Program-made: the position numbers and the translations under genes
Part shown: one piece after another, positions 39,112 to 53,500 of the stretch
How positions within the stretch are numbered: the first letter of the stretch is position 1
Layout: each line of letters opens with the position of its first letter
From: Escarpia spicata
Taxonomy: Eukaryota; Annelida; Polychaeta; Sabellida; Siboglinidae
Assembly (NCBI GenBank): GCA_963995525.1
Contig: CAXEFP010000012.1
Coordinates: 1,116,001 to 1,180,000, forward strand
DNA: 64,000 nucleotides
Reading direction: 5' to 3'
The notes under the pieces: model-generated
Databases searched by the model: none
Seen by the model: only the letters and a program-made list of their open reading frames with translations
What the model was told of the DNA's origin: nothing

Positions 39112-39438
39112 CCGTTTTGCTGTGATATGCATTAATTTTTTTTCGAACACTTTGACATGGGACATGTTTGTCTCGTGAGTACTGAATGTACTGCTGCTTT
39201 AGACAAGAAAAAACTTCAAATGGGGATGAGTTTTCACACCTATAACTTACGTAATATGTTCTTGTAACTTACGTGACGGGGATAAAACGGTAACATGCAT
39301 TCCCATTTGGGGTTAATCTAGTTATGTGTGTAGCTTGATATCAATCTAGCCTTCGTGAAGATTTGTAACATGCAAATCATCTATTTGGGATAAGACCACA
39401 TTAAGGATCCTTCCGCCGAAAAAAGTGCACTACAAATA
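39112..39438 (+). repeat. 327-bp monomer, T7 to T8 insertion (copy 1)
   Basis: The T run at 39136-39143 has eight T where other units have seven, a typical slippage change. The unit is also a head mosaic: GACATGG and GAATGTAC (B/D-like) with ACAAG and GATGAG (A-like). Its exact counterpart begins at 43677. Confidence 0.92.
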
Positions 39439-42400
39439 CCGTTTTGCTGTGATATGCATTAATTTTTTTCGAACACTTTGACATGGGACATGTTTGTCTC
39501 GTGAGTACTGAATGTATTGCTGCTTTAGATAAGAAAAAACTTCAAATGGGGATTAGTTTTCACACCTATAACTTACGTAATATGTTCTTGTAACTTACGT
39601 GACGGAGATAGAACGGTAACATGCATTCCCATTTGTGATTAATCTAGTTATGTGTGTAGCTTGATATCAATCTAGCCTTCGTGAAGATTTGTAACATGCA
39701 TAACATCTATTTGGGGTAAGAACACATTAAAGATCCTTCCGCCGAAAAAAGTGCACTACAAATACCGTTTTGCTGTGATATGCATTAATTTTTTTCGAAC
39801 ACTTTGATATGGGACATGTTTGTCTCGTGAGTACTGAAGGTACTGCTGCTTTAGACAAGAAAAAACTTCAAATGGGGATGAGTTTTCATACCTATAACTT
39901 ACGTAATATGTTCTTGTAACTTACGTGACGGGGATAAAACGGTAACATGCATTCCCATTTGGGGTTAATCTAGTTATGTGTGTAGCTTGATATCAATCTA
40001 GCCTTCGTGAAGATTTGTAACATGCATAACATCTATTTGGGGTAAGACCACATTAAGGATCCTTCCGCCGAAAAAAGTGCACTACAAATACCGTTTTGCT
40101 GTGATATGCATTAATTTTTTTCGAACATTTTGACATGGGACATGTTTGTCTCGTGAGTACTGAATGTACTGCTGCTTTAGACAAGATAAAACATCAAATG
40201 GGGATGAGTTTTCACACCTATAACTTACGTAATATGTTCTTGTAACTTACGTGACGGGGATAAAACGGTAACATGCATTCCCATTTGGGGTTAATCTAGT
40301 TATGTGTGTAGCTTGATATCAATCTAGCCTTCGTGAAGATTTGTAACATGCAAAACATCTATTTGGGGTAAGACCACATTAAATATCCTTCCGCCGAAAA
40401 AAGTGCATTACAAATACCGTTTTGCTGTGATATGCATTAATTTTTTTCGAACACATTGATATGGGACATGTTTGTCTCGTGAGTACTGAAGGTACTGCTG
40501 CTTTAGACAAGAAAAAACTTCAAATGGGGATGAGTTTTCACACCTATAACTTACGTAATATGTTCTTGTAACTTACGTGACGGGGATAAAACGGTAACAT
40601 GCATTCCCATTTGGGGTTAATCTAGTTATGTGTGTAGCTTGATATCAATCTAGCCTTCGTGAAGATTTGTAACATGCAAATCATCTATTTGGGATAAGAC
40701 CACATTAAGGATCCTTCCGCCGAAAAAAGTGCACTACAAATACCGTTTTGCTGTGATATGCATTAATTTTTTTCGAACACTTTGACATGGGACATGTTTG
40801 TCTCGTGAGTACTGAATGTATTGCTGCTTTAGATAAGAAAAAACTTCAAATGGGGATTAGTTTTCACACCTATAACTTACGTAATATGTTCTTGTAACTT
40901 ACGTGACGGAGATAGAACGGTAACATGCATTCCCATTTGTGATTAATCTAGTTATGTGTGTAGCTTGATATCAATCTAGCCTTCGTGAAGATTTGTAACA
41001 TGCATAACATCTATTTGGGGTAAGAACACATTAAAGATCCTTCCGCCGAAAAAAGTGCACTACAAATACCGTTTTGCTGTGATATGCATTAATTTTTTTC
41101 GAACACTTTGATATGGGACATGTTTGTCTCGTGAGTACTGAAGGTACTGCTGCTTTAGACAAGAAAAAACTTCAAATGGGGATGAGTTTTCATACCTATA
41201 ACTTACGTAATATGTTCTTGTAACTTACGTGACGGGGATAAAACGGTAACATGCATTCCCATTTGGGGTTAATCTAGTTATGTGTGTAGCTTGATATCAA
41301 TCTAGCCTTCGTGAAGATTTGTAACATGCATAACATCTATTTGGGGTAAGACCACATTAAGGATCCTTCCGCCGAAAAAAGTGCACTACAAATACCGTTT
41401 TGCTGTGATATGCATTAATTTTTTTCGAACATTTTGACATGGGACATGTTTGTCTCGTGAGTACTGAATGTACTGCTGCTTTAGACAAGATAAAACATCA
41501 AATGGGGATGAGTTTTCACACCTATAACTTACGTAATATGTTCTTGTAACTTACGTGACGGGGATAAAACGGTAACATGCATTCCCATTTGGGGTTAATC
41601 TAGTTATGTGTGTAGCTTGATATCAATCTAGCCTTCGTGAAGATTTGTAACATGCAAAACATCTATTTGGGGTAAGACCACAGTAATGATCCTTCCGCCG
41701 AAAAAAGTGCACTACAAATACCGTTTTGCTGTGATATGCATTAATTTTTTTCGAACATTTTGACATGGGACATGTTTGTCTCGTGAGTACTGAATGTACT
41801 GCTGCTTTAGACAAGATAAAACATCAAATGGGGATGAGTTTTCACACCTATAACTTACGTAATATGTTCTTGTAACTTACGTGACGGGGATAAAACGGTA
41901 ACATGCATTCCCATTTGGGGTTAATCTAGTTATGTGTGTAGCTTGATATCAATCTAGCCTTCGTGAAGATTTGTAACATGCAAATCATCTATTTGGGATA
42001 AGACCACATTAAGGATCCTTCCGCCGAAAAAAGTGCACTACAAATACCGTTTTGCTGTGATATGCATTAATTTTTTTCGAACACTTTGACATGGGACATG
42101 TTTGTCTCGTGAGTACTGAATGTACTGCTGCTTTAGATAAGAAAAAACTTCAAATGGGGATTAGTTTTCACACCTATAACTTACGTAATATGTTCTTGTA
42201 ACTTACGTGATGGAGATAGAACGGTAACATGCATTCCCATTTGTGATTAATCTAGTTATGTGTGTAGCTTGATATCAATCTAGCCTTCGTGAAGATTTGT
42301 AACATGCAAAACATCTATTTGGGGTAAGACCACATTAAGGATCCTTCCGCCGAAAAAAGTGCACTACAAATACCGTTTTGCTGTGATATGCATTAATTTT

Positions 42401-43676
42401 TTTCGAACATTTTGACATGGGACATGTTTGTCTCGTGAGTACTGAATGTACTGCTGCTTTAGATAAGAAAAAACTTCAAATGGGGATTAGTTTTCACACC
42501 TATAACTTACGTAATATGTTCTTGTAACTTACGTGACGGAGATAGAACGGTAACATGCATTCCCATTTGTGATTAATCTAGTTATGTGTGTAGCTTGATA
42601 TCAATCTAGCCTTCGTGAAGATTTGTAACATGCAAAACATCTATTTGGGGTAAGACCACATTAAGGATCCTTCCGCCGAAAAAAGTGCACTACAAATACC
42701 GTTTTGCTGTGATATGCATTAATTTTTTTCGAACACTTTGATATGGGACATGTTTGTCTCGTGAGTACTGAAGGTACTGCTGCTTTAGACAAGAAAAAAC
42801 TTCAAATGGGGATGAGTTTTCACACCTATAACTTAGGTAATATGTTCTTGTAACTTACGTGACGGGGATAAAACGGTAACATGCATTCCCATTTGGGGTT
42901 AATCTAGTTATGTGTGTAGCTTGATATCAATCTAGCCTTCGTGAAGATTTGTAACATGCAAAACATCTATTTGGGGTAAGACCACAGTAAGGATCCTTCC
43001 GCCGAAAAAAGTGCACTACAAATACCGTTTTGCTGTGATATGCATTAATTTTTTTCGAACATTTTGACATGGGACATGTTTGTCTCGTGAGTACTGAATG
43101 TACTGCTGCTTTAGACAAGATAAAACATCAAATGGGGATGAGTTTTCACACCTATAACTTACGTAATATGTTCTTGTAACTTACGTGACGGGGATAAAAC
43201 GGTAACATGCATTCCCATTTGGGGTTAATCTAGTTATGTGTGAAGCTTGATATCAATCTAGCCTTCGTGAAGATTTGTAACATGCAAAACATCTATTTGG
43301 GGTAAGACCACATTAAATATCCTTCCGCCGAAAAAAGTGCATTACAAATACCGTTTTGCTGTGATATGCATTAATTTTTTTCGAACACTTTGATATGGGA
43401 CATGTTTGTCTCGTGAGTACTGAAGGTACTGCTGCTTTAGACAAGAAAAAACTTCAAATGGGGATGAGTTTTCACACCTATAACTTACGTAATATGTTCT
43501 TGTAACTTACGTGACGGGGATAAACCGGTAACATGCATTCCCATTTGGGGTTAATCTAGTTATGTGTGTAGCTTGATATCAATCTAGCCTTCGTGAAGAT
43601 TTGTAACATGCAAATCATCTATTTGGGATAAGACCACATTAAGGATCCTTCCGCCGAAAAAAGTGCACTACAAATA

Positions 43677-44003
43677 CCGTTTTGCTGTGATATGCATTAA
43701 TTTTTTTTCGAACACTTTGACATGGGACATGTTTGTCTCGTGAGTACTGAATGTACTGCTGCTTTAGACAAGAAAAAACTTCAAATGGGGATGAGTTTTC
43801 ACACCTATAACTTACGTAATATGTTCTTGTAACTTACGTGACGGGGATAAAACGGTAACATGCATTCCCATTTGGGGTTAATCTAGTTATGTGTGTAGCT
43901 TGATATCAATCTAGCCTTCGTGAAGATTTGTAACATGCAAATCATCTATTTGGGATAAGACCACATTAAGGATCCTTCCGCCGAAAAAAGTGCACTACAA
44001 ATA
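43677..44003 (+). repeat. 327-bp monomer, T7 to T8 insertion (copy 2)
   Basis: The eight-T run lies at 43701-43708, exactly 4565 bases from the copy at 39136. Since the flanking mosaic head is also shared, one insertion was copied by the 14-mer duplication and did not occur twice. Confidence 0.92.
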
Positions 44004-47000
44004 CCGTTTTGCTGTGATATGCATTAATTTTTTTCGAACACTTTGACATGGGACATGTTTGTCTCGTGAGTACTGAATGTATTGCTGCTTTAGATAAGAA
44101 AAAACTTCAAATGGGGATTAGTTTTCACACCTATAACTTACGTAATATGTTCTTGTAACTTACGTGACGGAGATAGAACGGTAACATGCATTCCCATTTG
44201 TGATTAATCTAGTTATGTGTGTAGCTTGATATCAATCTAGCCTTCGTGAAGATTTGTAACATGCATAACATCTATTTGGGGTAAGAACACATTAAAGATC
44301 CTTCCGCCGAAAAAAGTGCACTACAAATACCGTTTTGCTGTGATATGCATTAATTTTTTTCGAACACTTTGATATGGGACATGTTTGTCTCGTGAGTACT
44401 GAAGGTACTGCTGCTTTAGACAAGAAAAAACTTCAAATGGGGATGAGTTTTCATACCTATAACTTACGTAATATGTTCTTGTAACTTACGTGACGGGGAT
44501 AAAACGGTAACATGCATTCCCATTTGGGGTTAATCTAGTTATGTGTGTAGCTTGATATCAATCTAGCCTTCGTGAAGATTTGTAACATGCATAACATCTA
44601 TTTGGGGTAAGACCACATTAAGGATCCTTCCGCCGAAAAAAGTGCACTACAAATACCGTTTTGCTGTGATATGCATTAATTTTTTTCGAACATTTTGACA
44701 TGGGACATGTTTGTCTCGTGAGTACTGAATGTACTGCTGCTTTAGACAAGATAAAACATCAAATGGGGATGAGTTTTCACACCTATAACTTACGTAATAT
44801 GTTCTTGTAACTTACGTGACGGGGATAAAACGGTAACATGCATTCCCATTTGGGGTTAATCTAGTTATGTGTGTAGCTTGATATCAATCTAGCCTTCGTG
44901 AAGATTTGTAACATGCAAAACATCTATTTGGGGTAAGACCACATTAAATATCCTTCCGCCGAAAAAAGTGCATTACAAATACCGTTTTGCTGTGATATGC
45001 ATTAATTTTTTTCGAACACATTGATATGGGACATGTTTGTCTCGTGAGTACTGAAGGTACTGCTGCTTTAGACAAGAAAAAACTTCAAATGGGGATGAGT
45101 TTTCACACCTATAACTTACGTAATATGTTCTTGTAACTTACGTGACGGGGATAAAACGGTAACATGCATTCCCATTTGGGGTTAATCTAGTTATGTGTGT
45201 AGCTTGATATCAATCTAGCCTTCGTGAAGATTTGTAACATGCAAATCATCTATTTGGGATAAGACCACATTAAGGATCCTTCCGCCGAAAAAAGTGCACT
45301 ACAAATACCGTTTTGCTGTGATATGCATTAATTTTTTTCGAACACTTTGACATGGGACATGTTTGTCTCGTGAGTACTGAATGTATTGCTGCTTTAGATA
45401 AGAAAAAACTTCAAATGGGGATTAGTTTTCACACCTATAACTTACGTAATATGTTCTTGTAACTTACGTGACGGAGATAGAACGGTAACATGCATTCCCA
45501 TTTGTGATTAATCTAGTTATGTGTGTAGCTTGATATCAATCTAGCCTTCGTGAAGATTTGTAACATGCATAACATCTATTTGGGGTAAGAACACATTAAA
45601 GATCCTTCCGCCGAAAAAAGTGCACTACAAATACCGTTTTGCTGTGATATGCATTAATTTTTTTCGAACACTTTGATATGGGACATGTTTGTCTCGTGAG
45701 TACTGAAGGTACTGCTGCTTTAGACAAGAAAAAACTTCAAATGGGGATGAGTTTTCATACCTATAACTTACGTAATATGTTCTTGTAACTTACGTGACGG
45801 GGATAAAACGGTAACATGCATTCCCATTTGGGGTTAATCTAGTTATGTGTGTAGCTTGATATCAATCTAGCCTTCGTGAAGATTTGTAACATGCATAACA
45901 TCTATTTGGGGTAAGACCACATTAAGGATCCTTCCGCCGAAAAAAGTGCACTACAAATACCGTTTTGCTGTGATATGCATTAATTTTTTTCGAACATTTT
46001 GACATGGGACATGTTTGTCTCGTGAGTACTGAATGTACTGCTGCTTTAGACAAGATAAAACATCAAATGGGGATGAGTTTTCACACCTATAACTTACGTA
46101 ATATGTTCTTGTAACTTACGTGACGGGGATAAAACGGTAACATGCATTCCCATTTGGGGTTAATCTAGTTATGTGTGTAGCTTGATATCAATCTAGCCTT
46201 CGTGAAGATTTGTAACATGCAAAACATCTATTTGGGGTAAGACCACAGTAATGATCCTTCCGCCGAAAAAAGTGCACTACAAATACCGTTTTGCTGTGAT
46301 ATGCATTAATTTTTTTCGAACATTTTGACATGGGACATGTTTGTCTCGTGAGTACTGAATGTACTGCTGCTTTAGACAAGATAAAACATCAAATGGGGAT
46401 GAGTTTTCACACCTATAACTTACGTAATATGTTCTTGTAACTTACGTGACGGGGATAAAACGGTAACATGCATTCCCATTTGGGGTTAATCTAGTTATGT
46501 GTGTAGCTTGATATCAATCTAGCCTTCGTGAAGATTTGTAACATGCAAATCATCTATTTGGGATAAGACCACATTAAGGATCCTTCCGCCGAAAAAAGTG
46601 CACTACAAATACCGTTTTGCTGTGATATGCATTAATTTTTTTCGAACACTTTGACATGGGACATGTTTGTCTCGTGAGTACTGAATGTACTGCTGCTTTA
46701 GATAAGAAAAAACTTCAAATGGGGATTAGTTTTCACACCTATAACTTACGTAATATGTTCTTGTAACTTACGTGATGGAGATAGAACGGTAACATGCATT
46801 CCCATTTGTGATTAATCTAGTTATGTGTGTAGCTTGATATCAATCTAGCCTTCGTGAAGATTTGTAACATGCAAAACATCTATTTGGGGTAAGACCACAT
46901 TAAGGATCCTTCCGCCGAAAAAAGTGCACTACAAATACCGTTTTGCTGTGATATGCATTAATTTTTTTCGAACATTTTGACATGGGACATGTTTGTCTCG

Positions 47001-47589
47001 TGAGTACTGAATGTACTGCTGCTTTAGATAAGAAAAAACTTCAAATGGGGATTAGTTTTCACACCTATAACTTACGTAATATGTTCTTGTAACTTACGTG
47101 ACGGAGATAGAACGGTAACATGCATTCCCATTTGTGATTAATCTAGTTATGTGTGTAGCTTGATATCAATCTAGCCTTCGTGAAGATTTGTAACATGCAA
47201 AACATCTATTTGGGGTAAGACCACATTAAGGATCCTTCCGCCGAAAAAAGTGCACTACAAATACCGTTTTGCTGTGATATGCATTAATTTTTTTCGAACA
47301 CTTTGATATGGGACATGTTTGTCTCGTGAGTACTGAAGGTACTGCTGCTTTAGACAAGAAAAAACTTCAAATGGGGATGAGTTTTCACACCTATAACTTA
47401 GGTAATATGTTCTTGTAACTTACGTGACGGGGATAAAACGGTAACATGCATTCCCATTTGGGGTTAATCTAGTTATGTGTGTAGCTTGATATCAATCTAG
47501 CCTTCGTGAAGATTTGTAACATGCAAAACATCTATTTGGGGTAAGACCACAGTAAGGATCCTTCCGCCGAAAAAAGTGCACTACAAATA

Positions 47590-50500
47590 CCGTTTTGCTG
47601 TGATATGCATTAATTTTTTTCGAACATTTTGACATGGGACATGTTTGTCTCGTGAGTACTGAATGTACTGCTGCTTTAGACAAGATAAAACATCAAATGG
47701 GGATGAGTTTTCACACCTATAACTTACGTAATATGTTCTTGTAACTTACGTGACGGGGATAAAACGATAACATGCATTCCCATTTGGGGTTAATCTATTT
47801 ATGTGTGTAGCTTGATATCAATCTAGCTTTCGTGAAGATTTGTAACATGCAAAACATCTATTTGGGGTAAGACCACATTAAATATCCTTCCGCCGTAAAA
47901 AGTGCATTACAAATACCGTTTTGCTGTGATATGCATTAATTTTTTTCGAACACTTTGATATGGGACATGTTTGTCTCGTGAGTACTGAAGGTACTGCTGC
48001 TTTAGACAAGAAAAAACTTCAAATGGGGATGAGTTTTCACAAATATAACTTACGTAATATGTTCTTGTAACTTACGTGACGGGGATAAAACGGTAACATG
48101 CATTCCCATTTGGGGTTAATCTAGTTATGTGTGTAGCTTGATATCAATCTAGCCTTCGTGAAGATTTGTAACATGCAAATCATCTATTTGGGATAAGACC
48201 ACATTAAGGATCCTTCCGCCGAAAAAAGTGCACTACAAATACCGTTTTGCTGTGATATGCATTAATTTTTTTCGAACACTTTGACATGGGACATGTTTGT
48301 CTCGTGAGTACTGAATGTACTGCTGCTTTAGATAAGAAAAAACTTCAAATGGGGATTAGTTTTCACACCTATAACTTACGTAATATGTTCTTGTAACTTA
48401 CGTGACGGAGATAGAACGGTAACATGCATTCCCATTTGTGATTAATCTAGTTATGTGTGTAGCTTGATATCAATCTAGCCTTCGTGAAGATTTGTAACAT
48501 GCATAACATCTATTTGGGGTAAGACCACATTAAAGATCCTTCCGCCGAAAAAAGTGCACTACAAATACCGTTTTGCTGTGATATGCATTAATTTTTTTCG
48601 AACACTTTGATATGGGACATGTTTGTCTCGTGAGTACTGAAGGTACTGCTGCTTTAGACAAGAAAAAACTTCAAATGGGGATGAGTTTTCATACCTATAA
48701 CTTACGTAATATGTTCTTGTAACTTACGTGACGGGGATAAAACGGTAACATGCATTCCCATTTGGGGTTAATCTAATTATGTGTGTAGCTTGATATCAAT
48801 CTAGCCTTCGTGAAGATTTGTAACATGCAAAACATCTATTTGGGGTAAGACCACATTAAGGATCCTTCCGCCGATAAAAGTGCACTACAAATACCGTTTT
48901 GCTGTGATATGCATTAATTTTTTTCGAACATTTTGACATGGGGCATGTTTGTCTCGTGAGTACTGAATGTACTGCTGCTTTAGACAAGATAAAACATCAA
49001 ATGGGGATGAGTTTTCACACCTATAACTTACGTAATATGTTCTTGTAACTTACGTGACGGGGATAAAACGGTAACATGCATTCCCATTTGGGGTTAATCT
49101 AGTTATGTGTGTAGCTTGATATCAATCTAGCCTTCGTGAAGATTTGTAACATGCAAATCATCTATTTGGGATAAGACCACATTAAGGATCCTTCCGCCGA
49201 AAAAAGTGCACTACAAATACCGTTTTGCTGTGATATGCATTAATTTTTTTCGAACACTTTGACATGGGACATGTTTGTCTCGTGAGTACTGAATGTACTG
49301 CTGCTTTAGATAAGAAAAAACTTCAAATGGGGATTAGTTTTCACACCTATAACTTACGTAATATGTTCTTGTAACTTACGTGACGGAGATAGAACGGTAA
49401 CATGCATTCCCATTTGTGATTAATCTAGTTATGTGTGTAGCTTGATATCAATCTAGCCTTCGTGAAGATTTGTAACATGCAAAACATCTATTTGGGGTAA
49501 GACCACAGTAAGAATCCTTCCGCCGAAAAAAGTGCACTACAAATACCGTTTTGCTGTGATATGCATAAATTTGTTTCGAACATTTTGACATGGGACATGT
49601 TTGTCTCGTGAGTACTGAATGTACTGCTGCTTTAGACAAGATAAAACATCAAACGGGGATGAGTTTTCACACCTATAACTTACGTAATATGTTCTTGTAA
49701 CTTACGTGACGGGGATAAAACGGTAACATGCATTCCCATTTGGGGTTAATCTAGTTATGTGTGTAGCTTGATATCAATCTAGCCTTCGTGAAGATTTGTA
49801 ACATGCAAATCATCTATTTGGGATAAGACCACATTAAGGATCCTTCCGCCGAAAAAAGTGCACTACAAATACCGTTTTGCTGTGATATGCATTAATTTTT
49901 TTCGAACACTTTGATATGGGACATGTTTGTCTCGTGAGTACTGAAGGTACTGCTGCTTTAGACAAGAAAAAACTTCAAATGGGGATGAGTTTTCACACCT
50001 ATAACTTACGTAATATGTTCTTGTAACTTACGTGACGGGGATAAAACGGTAACATGCATTCCCATTTGGGGTTAATCTAGTTATGTGTGTAGCTTGATAT
50101 CAATCTAGCCTTCGTGAAGATTTGTAACATGCAAAACATCTATTTGGGGTAAGACCACAGTAAGGATCCTTCCGCCGAAAAAAGTGCACTACAAATACCG
50201 TTTTGCTGTGATATGCATTAATTTTTTTCGAACATTTTGACATGGGACATGTTTGTCTCGTGAGTACTGAATGTACTGCTGCTTTAGACAAGATAAAACA
50301 TCAAATGGGGATGAGTTTTCACACCTATAACTTACGTAATATGTTCTTGTAACTTACGTGACGGGGATAAAACGGTAACATGCATTCCCATTTGGGGTTA
50401 ATCTAGTTATGTGTGTAGCTTGATATCAATCTAGCCTTCGTGAAGATTTGTAACATGCAAAACATCTATTTGGGGTAAGACCACATTAAATATCCTTCCG

Positions 50501-53500
50501 CCGTAAAAAGTGCATTACAAATACCGTTTTGCTGTGATATGCATTAATTTTTTTCGAACACTTTGATATGGGACATGTTTGTCTCGTGAGTACTGAAGGT
50601 ACTGCTGCTTTAGACAAGAAAAAACTTCAAATGGGGATGAGTTTTCACACCTATAACTTACGTAATATGTTCTTGTAACTTACGTGACGGGGATAAAACG
50701 GTAACATGCATTCCCATTTGGGGTTAATCTAGTTATGTGTGTAGCTTGATATCAATCTAGCCTTCGTGAAGATTTGTAACATGCAAATCATCTATTTGGG
50801 ATAAGACCACATTAAGGATCCTTCCGCCGAAAAAAGTGCACTACAAATACCGTTTTGCTGTGATATGCATTAATTTTTTTCGAACACTTTGACATGGGAC
50901 ATGTTTGTCTCGTGAGTACTGAATGTACTGCTGCTTTAGATAAGAAAAAACTTCAAATGGGGATTAGTTTTCACACCTATAACTTACGTAATATGTTCTT
51001 GTAACTTACGTGACGGAGATAGAACGGTAACATGCATTCCCATTTGTGATTAATCTAGTTATGTGTGTAGCTTGATATCAATCTAGCCTTCGTGAAGATT
51101 TGTAACATGCATAACATCTATTTGGGGTAAGACCACATTAAAGATCCTTCCGCCGAAAAAAGTGCACTACAAATACCGTTTTGCTGTGATATGCATTAAT
51201 TTTTTTCGAACACTTTGATATGGGACATGTTTGTCTCGTGAGTACTGAATGTACTGCTGCTTTAGACAAGAAAAAACTTCAAATGGGGATGAGTTTTCAC
51301 ACCTATAACTTACGTAATATGTTCTTGTAACTTACGTGACGGGGATAAAACGGTAACATGCATTCCCATTTGGGGTTAATCTAGTTATGTGTGTAGCTTG
51401 ATATCAATCTAGCCTTCGTGAAGATTTGTAACATGCAAAACATCTATTTGGGGTAAGACCACATTAAATATCCTTCCGCCGAAAAAAGTGCATTACAAAT
51501 ACCGTTTTGCTGTGATATGCATTAATTTGTTTCGAACACTTTGATATGGGATATGTTTGTCTCGTGAGTACTGAATGTACTGCTGCTTTAGACAAGAAAA
51601 AACTTCAAATGGGGATGAGTTTTCACACCTATAACTTACGTAATATGTTCTTGTAACTTACGTGACGGGGATAAAACGGTAACATGCATTCCCATTTGGG
51701 GTTAATCTAGTTATGTGTGTAGCTTGATATCAATCTAGCCTTCGTGAAGATTTGTAACATGCAAAACATCTATTTGGGGTAAGACCACAGTAAGGATCCT
51801 TCCGCCGAAAAAAGTGCACTACAAATACCGTTTTGCTGTGATATGCATTAATTTTTTTCGAACATTTTGATATGGGACATGTTTGTCTCGTGAGTACTGA
51901 ATGTACTGCTGCTTTAGACAAGATAAAACATCAAATGGGGATGAGTTTTCACACCTATAACTTACGTAATATGTTCTTGTAACTTACGTGACGGGGATAA
52001 AACGGTAACATGCATTCCCATTTGGGGTTAATCTAGTTATGTGTGTAGCTTGATATCAATCTAGCCTTCGTGAAGATTTGTAACATGCAAAACATCTATT
52101 TGGGGTAAGACCACATTAAATATCCTTCCGCCGAAAAAAGTGCATTACAAATACCGTTTTGCTGTGATATGCATTAATTTTTTTCGAACACTTTGATATG
52201 GGACATGTTTGTCTCGTGAGTACTGAAGGTACTGCTGCTTTAGACAAGAAAAAACTTCAAATGGGGATGAGTTTTCACACCTATAACTTACGTAATATGT
52301 TCTTGTAACTTACGTGACGGGGATAAAACGGTAACATGCATTCCCATTTGGGGTTAATCTAGTTATGTGTGTAGCTTGATATCAATCTAGCCTTCGTGAA
52401 GATTTGTAACATGCAAATCATCTAATTGGGATAAGACCACATTAAGGATCCTTCCGCCGAAAAAAGTGCACTACAAATACCGTTTTGCTGTGATATGCAT
52501 TAATTTGTTTCGAACACTTTGACATGGGACATGTTTGTCTCGTGAGTACTGAATGTACTGCTGCTTTAGATAAGAAAAAACTTCAAATGGGGATTAGTTT
52601 TCACACCTATAACTTACGTAATATGTTCTTGTAACTTACGTGACGGAGATAGAACGGTAACATGCATTCCAATTTGTGATTAATCTAGTTATGTGTGTAG
52701 CTTGATATCAATCTAGCCTTCGTGAAGATTTGTAACATGCATAACATCTATTTGGGGTAAGACCACATTAAAGATCCTTCCGCCGAAAAAAGTGCACTAC
52801 AAATACCGTTTTGCTGTGATATGCATTAATTTTTTTCGAACACTTTGATATGGGACATGTTTGTCTCGTGAGTACTGAAGGTACTGCTGCTTTAGACAAG
52901 AAAAAACTTCAAATGGGGATGAGTTTTCACACCTATGACTTACGTAATATGTTCTTGTAACTTACGTGACGGGGATAAAACGGTAACATGCATTCCCATT
53001 TGGGGTTAATCTAGTTATGTGTGTAGCTTGATATCAATCTAGCCTTCGTGAAGATTTGTAACATGCAAAACATCTATTTGGGGTAAGACCACAGTAAGGA
53101 TCCTTCCGCCGAAAAAAGTGCACTACAAATACCGTTTTGCTGTGATATGCATTAATTTTTTTCGAACATTTTGATATGGGACATGTTTGTCTCGTGAGTA
53201 CTGAATGTACTGCTGCTTTAGACAAGATAAAACATCAAATGGGGATGAGTTTTCACACCTATAACTTACGTAATATGTTCTTGTAACTTACGTGACGGGG
53301 ATAAAACGGTAACATGCATTCCCATTTGGGGTTAATCTAGTTATGTGTGTAGCTTGATATCAATCTAGCCTTCGTGAAGATTTGTAACATGCAAAACATC
53401 TATTTGGGGTAAGACCACATTAAATATCCTTCCGCCGAAAAAAGTGCATTACAAATACCGTTTTGCTGTGATATGCATTAATTTTTTTCGAACACTTTGA

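Larger units (their letters stand above)
38460..47589 (+). repeat. 14-mer HOR (4565 bp), two tandem copies
   Basis: Copy 1 is about 38460-43024 and copy 2 about 43025-47589. The true junctions lie within roughly the first 180 bases of the units at 38460, 43025 and 47590. The order is D4, A1, A1*, B2, C6, D4, A1, B2, C6, D5', D1, B3, B3, A5; tail 6 combines CATAAC with AAGGATCC. Diagnostic variants recur at exactly 4565 bp: AAGCTT (38678/43243), ACCGGT (38959/43524), the T8 run (39136/43701), CACATTGAT near 40452/45017, GTGATGGAG near 42208/46773, and CTTAGGTAAT near 42832/47397. I saw no differences at the sites compared. Confidence 0.94.
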
